Assembly (NCBI GenBank): GCA_017547525.1
Contig: JAFYPL010000027.1
Coordinates: forward strand, 1 to 46,272
DNA length: 46,272 bases
Origin: Oscillospiraceae bacterium
Lineage (GTDB): Bacteria > Bacillota > Clostridia > Oscillospirales > Ruminococcaceae
Direction: 5' to 3'
This document shows positions 32,897 to 40,397 of this stretch, piece by piece. Every line of letters begins with the position of its first letter. The stretch's first letter is position 1. The notes under the pieces were generated by a model that saw only the letters and a list, made by a program, of their open reading frames with translations, did no database searches and was not told where the DNA came from. Position numbers and translations under genes: made by a program.

Positions 32897-34579
32897 TTAT
32901 TTTCTTTTAGCTGTGATAGCTTCATATGGACGAAGTGTAACTGCACCTTCGATTTCTGCTACATCACCATAGTTTGTCAGAACTACTTCAAAAATACCCT
33001 GTGGAAGTTTAACTTCTACTGCATAATCTTTAAAGTTGTTAATGCTTATTACCTGTTCATCTTCGTAATCACGGCTGTAACATACTGTTGCTTCGCTTTC
33101 TATATCAAAAGGTGTTACTGTACCATATACAACACTTTTCAGTGTTTTTCTTACTTTCAGTAATCTACGATAAAAATTCAGTGGTGACTTTTCATCTTTT
33201 TCCTGTAATTCAACGTTGATTTTTGTGTAGTTACCATTTGTTTTCTGCCATGGTGTAACTGCGGAGAAACCGCCGTTAACTGTGCTGTCCCACTGCATAG
33301 GGCTACGGCCACCGTCACGTGAGCGTGTATTAAACAGATTAATCCATTTTTCAGGACTTTCGCCACCTTCCACAACTTTTTCCTGCCACATAAATGGTAC
33401 TTCAACATCGCGGAAATCGTCTACATCTGTGTAATCAAGGCTTGTCATCCCCAGTTCTTCACCCTGATAGATGTATGGTGTACCTTTCAGCATGTACATT
33501 GCATTACCATGCATTTTGCTGGACAGGTCACGATATTCATCACTGTCATTACCAAAACGGGAAACACTTCTGGCCTGGTCGTGGTTGGAGAAGAACAATG
33601 CCAGATGACCACAATCTTTCATTTCTTCCTGCCATGTGAAAACAGCTTCTTTAAATGCTTTTACATCAAATGGCAGTGGTGCGAATTTATCATAACCGTC
33701 CTGGTCAAAGTTAAGCAGTTCAAACAGATAAAGCATATCAATTTCAGGCTGGTTAAGGCCACAGTAGTTTCTGGCTGTTTCGCCATTGATGTATGCTACT
33801 TCCGCAACTGTCATCATATTGTAAGGACCGAATACTTCTCTGTTAAGACGTGCAAAGTGTTCGTTTACTTTTGGTTTATTTGCGTAGTGTTCGGTACCAA
33901 AGCCGAATTCTGAACCTGGCATTGGTTCTACATTTGGGAAATCTGGTTCTTTGTACAGGTAGTTGATAGCATCCAGACGGAAACCATCTACACCGTATTC
34001 AGCCCAGTGTTTCATAATACCAATAACTTCATCAACTACTTCTTTATTTTCCCAGTTCAGGTCAGGCTGTTTTTTATGGAATGTATGCAGATAGTATTTG
34101 TTCAGATGAGGCACATATTCCCATGCGCCACCGCCAAAAACACTGGCCCAGTTACATGGTGCTTTGCCATCTACAGGGTCGCGGAAGTAGTAGTAGTTCA
34201 TATACTTTTCATCCCCAGCCAGTGCTTTCTGGAACCATTCATGTTCGTCGGATGTATGGTTTGCAACAAGGTCCAGAACAAATTTCATATCCATTGCATG
34301 GATATCATCAATCAGTTTACGCAAATCTTCCATATTTCCACCGAAGATAGGGTCAATTTCAAAATAGTCAGAAATATCATAACCATTATCAGCCTGTGGA
34401 CTTTTGAAAAATGGGCAGAGCCATACTATATCCACACCAAGTGATTTAATATATGGCAGTTTCTGGCGTACACCTTCGATATCACCATAACCATCATTGT
34501 TTGAATCGTAGAAGCTTTTTGGATAAATCTGATACACTGATGCATCTTTCCACCAGTTTTTTTCTTTTTCCAGAATCAT
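32897..34579 (-). CDS. GH13 alpha-glucosidase (oligo-1,6-glucosidase/MalL-like)
   Basis: A 560-residue cytoplasmic glycoside hydrolase of family GH13 that removes terminal glucose from short alpha-glucosides. Conserved regions: DLVANHTSDEHEWF (about 103-116), nucleophile D203 in GFRLDAIN, acid/base E260 in TVAEVA, and D334 in FSNHDQAR. Position 204 is alanine; in characterised oligo-1,6-glucosidases the equivalent is valine, while alpha-1,4-acting relatives have alanine, so alpha-1,4 (maltose-type) preference is my inference. Full length for the family. No sugar transporter or regulator is adjacent. Ribosome site AAGGAAAC. Confidence 0.93.
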   Translation of the reverse strand: MILEKEKNWWKDASVYQIYPKSFYDSNNDGYGDIEGVRQKLPYIKSLGVDIVWLCPFFKSPQADNGYDISDYFEIDPIFGGNMEDLRKLIDDIHAMDMKFVLDLVANHTSDEHEWFQKALAGDEKYMNYYYFRDPVDGKAPCNWASVFGGGAWEYVPHLNKYYLHTFHKKQPDLNWENKEVVDEVIGIMKHWAEYGVDGFRLDAINYLYKEPDFPNVEPMPGSEFGFGTEHYANKPKVNEHFARLNREVFGPYNMMTVAEVAYINGETARNYCGLNQPEIDMLYLFELLNFDQDGYDKFAPLPFDVKAFKEAVFTWQEEMKDCGHLALFFSNHDQARSVSRFGNDSDEYRDLSSKMHGNAMYMLKGTPYIYQGEELGMTSLDYTDVDDFRDVEVPFMWQEKVVEGGESPEKWINLFNTRSRDGGRSPMQWDSTVNGGFSAVTPWQKTNGNYTKINVELQEKDEKSPLNFYRRLLKVRKTLKSVVYGTVTPFDIESEATVCYSRDYEDEQVISINNFKDYAVEVKLPQGIFEVVLTNYGDVAEIEGAVTLRPYEAITAKRK

Positions 34580-34665
34580 TTTATAGTTTCCTTTCTGTAT
34601 GTAATTACCTATAAACAGACCTATATACTATATAATTATAATACCATATAAGACTGAAAATAAAA

Positions 34666-34717
34666 AGGGCAGACCTCACCTTTGCAACATTTTAGCATGT
34701 GCAAGGTTGTCTGCCCT
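34666..34717 (-). terminator. long intrinsic terminator after the release factor gene
   Basis: AGGGCAGAC pairs with GTCTGCCCT, and inside it ACCTTTGCA pairs with TGCAAGGT with a bulge. On the minus strand TTTTTATTTTC follows. Confidence 0.88.
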
Positions 34718-34751
34718 ATAATTTATTAAATTTACGGATGATATTGTATCA

Positions 34752-36347
34752 TCAGTTCTGTGCAATGTCAACCAGTTTCAGGTCAGGGTTCTTTTCTGTA
34801 GCCCAGTTGATATTCCACTGGCTGGTAAACAGAAGAAGTTTTCTGTCACGGAAGTCTTCCAGCGCTTTTGTATCACTTGTGATATTCAGTGAACGCAGAT
34901 TTACATCTTCGTTTTCGATCCAGCGGATATACTGGTATGGCAGTGACTGCATTCTGATATCTACATTGTATTCTGTTTTCAGGCGATGTTCCAGAACTTC
35001 CAGCTGGAGAACACCTACAACACCTACAATAACTTCTTCAAAACCACCGCCTGGTTCTTTGAATATCTGGATAGCACCTTCCTGTGCAATCTGTTCCATA
35101 CCTTTTACAAACTGTTTACGTTTCATAGTATCAACCTGACTGATACGTGCGAAATGTTCTGGTGCAAAAGTTGGAATAGGGTCAAATGTGAATGGATTTT
35201 TCGATGTTGTGATAGTGTCACCTATGGAGAAAATACCCGGATCAAAAATACCGATGATATCGCCTGCATATGCTTCATCAACTGTTTCTCTTTCACTTGC
35301 CATCAGCTGTGTGGACTGTGAAAGACGTACTTTTTTACCACCCTGTACATGGAATACATCCATGCCTCTTTCAAATTTACCACTAACAATACGCATAAAT
35401 GCGATTCTGTCACGATGAGCTTTGTTCATATTAGCCTGAATTTTGAAAACAAATGCAGAGAACTCATCGTTTTCTGTTGGTTCAACCATACCTTTGGAAG
35501 AGTTGCGCGCCAGAGGTGAAGTGGTAAGTGAAAGGAATTCCTTGATAAATGGTTCTACACCAAAGTTTGTCAGTGCTGAACCAAAAAATACAGGTGTAAG
35601 TTTACCTGTGTTAATCATTTCTGTATCAAAGTCGTATGCGGCACCGTCCAGCAGTTCTACATCATCTGACAGTACAGAGTGCAGTTCAGGAGTAATAAGA
35701 TCATCCAGATCAGCATCTCCCAGTTTTGCACTGATAACCTGTGCCTGATTAACACCGATTTTACCATCGTGCTGGAAAGCCAGAATTTCCTGTCTGTGTC
35801 TGTCATAAACACCTTTGAAATCTTTACCACTTCCGATAGGCCAGTTCATAGGATATGTCTGGATACCCAGTACATTTTCGATTTCTTCCAAGAGGTCAAA
35901 TGGGTCCTGTGAATCACGGTCCATTTTATTGATAAAAGTAAAGATAGGTATGTTTCTCATTGTACATACCTTGAACAGTTTTTTAGTCTGTGCTTCAACA
36001 CCTTTTGCAGCGTCGATAACCATTACTGCACTGTCGGCAGCCATAAGAGTTCTATATGTGTCTTCAGAGAAGTCCTGGTGACCAGGTGTATCAAGGATAT
36101 TTACACAGTAACCGTCATAGTTAAACTGCATTACTGATGATGTTACAGAAATACCACGCTGTTTTTCTATTTCCATCCAGTCAGATGTAGCAGCTCTGGC
36201 ACCTTTTTTACCTTTAACAATACCGGCCTGCTGAATAGCGCCACCGTACAGCAGCAGCTTTTCTGTCAGTGTAGTTTTACCGGCGTCAGGGTGAGAGATA
36301 ATAGCAAAAGTTCTTCTTTTTTCTATCTGATTCAAATAATCTTTCAC
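34752..36347 (-). CDS. prfC: peptide chain release factor 3
   Basis: A 531-residue translational GTPase that recycles RF1 and RF2 from the ribosome. GTP-binding motifs are complete: G1 SHPDAGKTT (about 18-26), G2 region GISVTSSVM, G3 DTPGHQDF, G4 NKMDRDSQDP. RF3 is told from EF-G by the WMEIEKQRGISVTSS block and by its length. The remaining domains (FVFKIQANMNKAHRDRIAFMRIVSG; LQLEVLEHRLKTEYNVD) are also typical of RF3. It is a single gene with a strong terminator. Cytoplasmic. Confidence 0.96.
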   Translation of the reverse strand: MKDYLNQIEKRRTFAIISHPDAGKTTLTEKLLLYGGAIQQAGIVKGKKGARAATSDWMEIEKQRGISVTSSVMQFNYDGYCVNILDTPGHQDFSEDTYRTLMAADSAVMVIDAAKGVEAQTKKLFKVCTMRNIPIFTFINKMDRDSQDPFDLLEEIENVLGIQTYPMNWPIGSGKDFKGVYDRHRQEILAFQHDGKIGVNQAQVISAKLGDADLDDLITPELHSVLSDDVELLDGAAYDFDTEMINTGKLTPVFFGSALTNFGVEPFIKEFLSLTTSPLARNSSKGMVEPTENDEFSAFVFKIQANMNKAHRDRIAFMRIVSGKFERGMDVFHVQGGKKVRLSQSTQLMASERETVDEAYAGDIIGIFDPGIFSIGDTITTSKNPFTFDPIPTFAPEHFARISQVDTMKRKQFVKGMEQIAQEGAIQIFKEPGGGFEEVIVGVVGVLQLEVLEHRLKTEYNVDIRMQSLPYQYIRWIENEDVNLRSLNITSDTKALEDFRDRKLLLFTSQWNINWATEKNPDLKLVDIAQN

Positions 36348-36545
36348 GAAAGCCTCCGTATATATTAGATAAGTTAAACAATATTAAAACATAACCATAT
36401 TATTTTATCATATTTGTTAAATAATAGCAATAATTTTAAGCGATTTATACAAAGAATATTGCACCATGGTATATTTGCTGTTTTTATCACAAAACAATCA
36501 AAAATGTGTTATAATATCTATATAAAACAAAATTGAGGTGATTGT

Positions 36546-36797
36546 ATGTCTCTTAAAAAAGCCAGAAAAATAATAAATATACTCTTTTTTACCGTAATGG
36601 CGGTAGCTTTTTCAGGGCTGATATTAGGCGACAGATTTCTTCCTCTTATACTTATAACAGTAGTTGCGCTGCTTTTTACAATGATTTATATATCTGCAAC
36701 TTATTTTAAATGCCCTCACTGTAACTCCGGTTTCACTCCAAGATATTTCCCTGCAGATGCAACACACTGCCCATATTGTGGCGGTAAACTGGAATAA
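36546..36797 (+). CDS. small membrane protein with C-terminal zinc ribbon
   Basis: An 83-residue protein with two membrane segments (about residues 13-30 and 32-50) and a C-terminal zinc ribbon with two CPxC knuckles (CPHCNSGF and CPYCGGKLE). Similar small proteins are common in Firmicutes and have no known role. TTGAGGTGATT precedes the ATG, and a perfect palindromic terminator follows. Confidence 0.78.
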   Translation: MSLKKARKIINILFFTVMAVAFSGLILGDRFLPLILITVVALLFTMIYISATYFKCPHCNSGFTPRYFPADATHCPYCGGKLE

Positions 36798-36803
36798 TAA
36801 AAA

Positions 36804-36831
36804 TCCCTGTAAAGAATATTCTTTACAGGGA
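36804..36831. terminator. bidirectional terminator
   Basis: A perfect 28-base palindrome (TCCCTGTAAAGAAT and its complement) between convergent genes, with T-rich sequence on the plus side and A-rich on the other. Confidence 0.85.
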
Positions 36832-36845
36832 CTTTCTGTTGTTGA

Positions 36846-37466
36846 TTATCTTTTATCATTCATTACTGATGGATTGTATACGCTTGGAGCTTTCAGTGTT
36901 TCTACCAACTGATAAGACTGTATATCGTCCAACTGTGAAACATCAGTATTATAATAAAAGCGTGCCGCTTGTTTTACACCATAACATCTGTTACCAAAGT
37001 AAGCCATTGAACAATACAGCGCCAGTATTTCTTCCTTTGTATACATTCTTTCCAGATCAAATGCTACTAAAAGTTCAGCTACTTTTCTTTCCAATTGTTT
37101 TTCAAAAGAAAAATACATATTTTTTGCCAATTGTTGTGTAAGGGTGCTTCCTCCCTGACTATAACTACGGGAAAAGAAGTTTGCTACTATTGCTCTGGAA
37201 AAAGATATTATATCAAACCCTGAATGGCTGTAAAAACGCCTGTCTTCCGACCGGACCAATAAATCGATAAATACCGGGGATATTTCTTCATATGCAGCAT
37301 ATGTATCACCAGAACGAATCTGCTCCACTTTCACTTCAACCGGAGTATTGGTTATAGTTTCTTTATAAAGACTATAGCCGCTTTTTATTATCGGAAAGGA
37401 CACAACGCCCAAAACCGTTACCACCACCAATAAAAGGCATATCAGCCTTTTCACAAATTTTCTCAT
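36846..37466 (-). CDS. mtgA: monofunctional peptidoglycan glycosyltransferase (GT51)
   Basis: A 206-residue enzyme with an N-terminal membrane anchor (about residues 7-30) and a GT51 domain that polymerises lipid II into glycan strands outside the membrane. Motifs are RSEDRRFYSHSGFD (catalytic E about 73), QGGSTLTQQLAKN, LERMYTKEEILALY and VETLKAPSVYNP. No transpeptidase domain is present. The C-terminus ends shortly after the last motif, so the domain is near minimal length. MtgA-like naming follows the family. No partner gene is adjacent. Confidence 0.9.
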   Translation of the reverse strand: MRKFVKRLICLLLVVVTVLGVVSFPIIKSGYSLYKETITNTPVEVKVEQIRSGDTYAAYEEISPVFIDLLVRSEDRRFYSHSGFDIISFSRAIVANFFSRSYSQGGSTLTQQLAKNMYFSFEKQLERKVAELLVAFDLERMYTKEEILALYCSMAYFGNRCYGVKQAARFYYNTDVSQLDDIQSYQLVETLKAPSVYNPSVMNDKR

Positions 37467-37559
37467 TTTTTATACCTCTGCACTACAGTATATCATAAAT
37501 AAATAATTTTTGTGAAGAAAGGCTGATTTTTAATACAATTTTAACCATATTGTAATAAT

Positions 37560-38285
37560 TTATCTTATTTCTATCTGGCTGAGAACTTGACCTACGCTAC
37601 CATGTATTACCAGATCAGCCTTTGAATCCATTGGAGTAGTGTCACGATTTATCAGCACCAGATTAGGTCCGTTGAAATAACGGATAAGACCAGCCGCAGG
37701 GTAAACAGTCAGTGATGTGCCGGCTATAATCATAGTATCTGCATAACTTATGGCTTTTATAGCGCGGTTATAAAGGTCCATATCCAGGTTTTCATCATAG
37801 AGAACTACTTTAGGTTTGATAAAGCCACCACAACTGCAACGTGGTATACCTGTGGATTTCAGTATTGATTCTGCAGTATAAAACTGGCCGCAGGACAGAC
37901 ATCTGTTAGTATGTACAGAACCATGCAGTTCATAAACACGTCTGCTACCTGCAGCCTGATGCAGACCATCAATATTCTGTGTAACTATAGCATCAAGTCT
38001 TCCCTTTTTTTCCAGTTCAGCCAGCCATTTATGCGCGGCATTCGGCTGTGCATCCAGTGCCAGCATTTTATCACGGTAAAACTCATAAAAATCTTCCATA
38101 TTATTGAAAAAGAAATTATGGCTGAGAATGGTTTCAGGCTGAAATTTATATTTCTGATTATAAAGACCATCAACAGAACGGAAATCAGGTATGCCGGATT
38201 CAGTGCTTACACCTGCACCACCGAAAAACACTACATTTCTGCTGCTGTCTATAATCTGCTGTAATTTTTCTATTTTTTCCTGCAT
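37560..38285 (-). CDS. NAD-dependent protein deacylase (sirtuin)
   Basis: A 241-residue SIR2-family enzyme that removes acyl groups from lysines with NAD. Motifs: GGAGVSTESGIPDFRS (NAD loop), TQNIDGLHQAAG, catalytic histidine in ELHGSV, four zinc cysteines in CLSCG and CSCGG, and KPKVVLYDE. The zinc site has C-x2-C and C-x-C spacing. Some bacterial members prefer longer acyl groups, which sequence alone cannot tell. Stand-alone gene with a GAGGGGAG ribosome site. CobB-type. Confidence 0.94.
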   Translation of the reverse strand: MQEKIEKLQQIIDSSRNVVFFGGAGVSTESGIPDFRSVDGLYNQKYKFQPETILSHNFFFNNMEDFYEFYRDKMLALDAQPNAAHKWLAELEKKGRLDAIVTQNIDGLHQAAGSRRVYELHGSVHTNRCLSCGQFYTAESILKSTGIPRCSCGGFIKPKVVLYDENLDMDLYNRAIKAISYADTMIIAGTSLTVYPAAGLIRYFNGPNLVLINRDTTPMDSKADLVIHGSVGQVLSQIEIR

Positions 38286-38385
38286 AACTTTCTCCCCTCT
38301 TATTAACTGAAACCATTTTAATATGTTTTTTATGGAAAATCAATAAAATGTCAAAATTGTACATAATAAGGGAAAATAATACAAA

Positions 38386-38408
38386 AGCTGCGGCTATAAG
38401 CCGCAGCT
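38386..38408 (-). terminator. intrinsic terminator after the ferritin-like protein gene
   Basis: AGCTGCGGCT pairs with AGCCGCAGCT around a short loop, with TTTTGTATTATTTT following on the minus strand. Confidence 0.85.
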
Positions 38409-38416
38409 ATATTATA

Positions 38417-39694
38417 TTACTGATTACATTTAAAATTGGTGCTACCCGCAGCGCCTGGAACACGCCCCACCATTACATTATCAGAGAATCTGTCCTGTAA
38501 TTCTATATGCGGGTTTGGTTTTGTTTCATAACGGTAGTCTTTACCGCAAAGCTGAATGTGTTTATCTATCACAATATGTGACTGTACGATTTCCACATCT
38601 GGAATCAGTAGTTTCTGATAGCGGAAAAACTCTGCATCTCGTGGCAGTTTATCAAGACATTCGTAATCCTCCCTGTACCCGGTAAACCGTACCGTATCGG
38701 CCAGTATATTACGCACATAGCTGATATTTTCGTGCAGTTCCAAAGGCCGTGGAAACTCACCATCTCCAATTACCTGTTGCCAGTGTTTATTGTCGTATTT
38801 TTCCAGTAACTGTGCGGCTTTATGAAGATGTGAAATTTCTGTTTCCAACCGCTGTTCCCATATACATTTTATATTCCTGTCTGTTTCTGTTACAAAACAT
38901 GACCAGTACAGATAACACTCCACATACTCATGCCATAAAAGCATCTCCAACCATGTGGCGTCTGAATCAACCAGTGAGCCATACTGTGTAACATGTTCTT
39001 CTTCAACCAGCGCTATTTCCTCATACAGTCTGCGTGCGGCGTCGTTTGCTGCAAAATTTGAAATATTCATATAATAGTTCATGGTCTGCTGTTCTGCCGC
39101 AGTGATAATCATAGTGGACAACACCGTCTGCTTATCTGCCGTTTTTGAGCAGATTTTTCTTTTTACATTATCTTTAGGAAAACGATGATGTGCTATTGTC
39201 GGACGGCCTGGCATAATTTCTGTATAACGCCCCACTAATCTTTCCGCCTGTATCCCCTGCTCCATCTCCAGCTGATTCGCATAGCGGTACAGGTGGTCAA
39301 AGTCCTCCAACAAAGCAAAATCCAATGCTTTCTTTACATAACAATCTTTTTCTCTTTTAGCCAGCTCTGCCGTCAGGTCTACGGCCAATTGTTCGTAAGC
39401 TATAGTATGTTCCAATGGGCTTTCATTACATGGTTTAAGCAGTGCCAGTTTCTGCTGTTGCTGTTTTTCTACAGCTCTTACCAGTGAAATTTCTCTGCGC
39501 AGGTCGTTGTCTGTGATATGACGTAAAAAACAATGTGAAAACCAGTTAGCCTCAAATTCTGTACCATTCATAAGAATAATACGCGCTTTTGTATAAGGGT
39601 CTGTTTCATTTTTATTATATGCTTTAGGATATATTTCACTGAAATTACCAAACCCGTCCATAACCGGCCTTGGTTTATACTCAAAAGGGTTCAT
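38417..39694 (-). CDS. ferritin-like domain protein of unknown function
   Basis: A 425-residue soluble protein that I do not know by function. Two helical parts carry metal-ligand-like E and ExxxH patterns: the first at about 95-150 (TIAYEQLAVDLTAEL, LLEDFDHLYRY) and the second at about 200-300 (AAEQQTMNYYMN, YEEIALVEEEHVTQYG, WHEYVECYLYWSCF, TEISHLHKAAQLLE). This is typical of ferritin-like or rubrerythrin-like four-helix bundles and suggests a di-iron or di-manganese site, perhaps two. The N-terminal 60 and C-terminal 110 residues form extensions. Stand-alone gene with a good AAAGGAGAA site and a terminator. No redox partner gene is adjacent. Confidence 0.72.
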   Translation of the reverse strand: MNPFEYKPRPVMDGFGNFSEIYPKAYNKNETDPYTKARIILMNGTEFEANWFSHCFLRHITDNDLRREISLVRAVEKQQQQKLALLKPCNESPLEHTIAYEQLAVDLTAELAKREKDCYVKKALDFALLEDFDHLYRYANQLEMEQGIQAERLVGRYTEIMPGRPTIAHHRFPKDNVKRKICSKTADKQTVLSTMIITAAEQQTMNYYMNISNFAANDAARRLYEEIALVEEEHVTQYGSLVDSDATWLEMLLWHEYVECYLYWSCFVTETDRNIKCIWEQRLETEISHLHKAAQLLEKYDNKHWQQVIGDGEFPRPLELHENISYVRNILADTVRFTGYREDYECLDKLPRDAEFFRYQKLLIPDVEIVQSHIVIDKHIQLCGKDYRYETKPNPHIELQDRFSDNVMVGRVPGAAGSTNFKCNQ

Positions 39695-39925
39695 CGGACT
39701 ATTCTCCTTTCTGTTTATACACTAATTATATGCAGAAAGTAGTTTTATATGCAAAAACAGCGATGCATAATTCCGGGTACATAAACAATTATATTTCAGC
39801 CGTGTTCTTGTACGCACTACAGTGATATGATAAAATAGAGTAAACAGTTGGATAAATTTGAATTTGTCGAACAGGTTGAGTTTGTAAAAAGCAAGTCATA
39901 AACTGATTTTTTAATATGATACAGT

Positions 39926-39958
39926 AAAACCCCAGACTTTGTGAAAGTTTGGGGTTTT
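39926..39958. terminator. bidirectional terminator-like hairpin
   Basis: AAAACCCCA pairs with TGGGGTTTT, extended by ACTTT/AAAGT inside. Placed upstream of the BlaI promoter and after no gene on the plus strand. Confidence 0.7.
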
Positions 39959-39961
39959 CTA

Positions 39962-40013
39962 TTGACAAATTCTGTCTAATAGATTAGACTATAATTAGTC
40001 TAACGGAATAGAC
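39962..40013 (+). promoter_or_regulatory. promoter with two identical operator dyads for the BlaI-type repressor
   Basis: TTGACA (39962-39967), 17 bases, TAGACT (39985-39990). Two dyads of the form GTCTA-N6-TAGAC lie at 39974-39989 and 39998-40013, with centres 24 bases apart; the first covers the -10 and the second the transcript start. The middle arms also form a third palindrome (TAGACTA at 39985-39991 with TAGTCTA at 39996-40002). Binding by the adjacent BlaI-family repressor is inferred. Confidence 0.85.
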
Positions 40014-40027
40014 AAGGAGGTGCTACT

Positions 40028-40396
40028 ATGGAAAAACCAAAAATTTTTGAAAGTGAATATAGATTTTGTTTGATTTTGTGGGAAAATGAACCAGTTACAA
40101 CCGTTCAGTTGGTAAAACTGTGTCAGGACCAGCTTGGCTGGAAAAGAACAACCACATATACAGTTATCAAAAGGCTGGCAGAACGTGGTGTACTGACTAA
40201 TGATAATGGTACAATCACAGCATTGATTTCAAAAGAAGATGCTCAAGGCTACGAAATAGATGAACTGGTAGAGAAAAAATTTGAAGGCTCATTACCTGCA
40301 TTTATTGCCGCTTTTACCAAGCGTCAGGATATGTCTGAAGCTGACTTGGATGAAATTCAGCTTATGATTGACCGTATCAGAAACGGAGGAAAATAA
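40028..40396 (+). CDS. BlaI/MecI/CopY family transcriptional repressor
   Basis: A 122-residue winged-helix repressor of the BlaI/MecI family (LILWENEPVTTVQLVKLC, GWKRTTTYTVIKRLAERGVL) with a C-terminal dimerisation helix (about 85-118). In this family the repressor is cleaved after its sensor peptidase is activated. The start is ATG at 40028 after AAGGAGG. It lies one base before the downstream peptidase gene and behind two matching operator dyads, so it surely controls its own operon. Confidence 0.93.
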   Translation: MEKPKIFESEYRFCLILWENEPVTTVQLVKLCQDQLGWKRTTTYTVIKRLAERGVLTNDNGTITALISKEDAQGYEIDELVEKKFEGSLPAFIAAFTKRQDMSEADLDEIQLMIDRIRNGGK

Positions 40397-40397
40397 T

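Noticed and set aside
39962-39995. TTGACA and TATAAT as the pair for the BlaI promoter
   Set aside because: The spacer would be 22 bases; TAGACT at 17 bases fits better.
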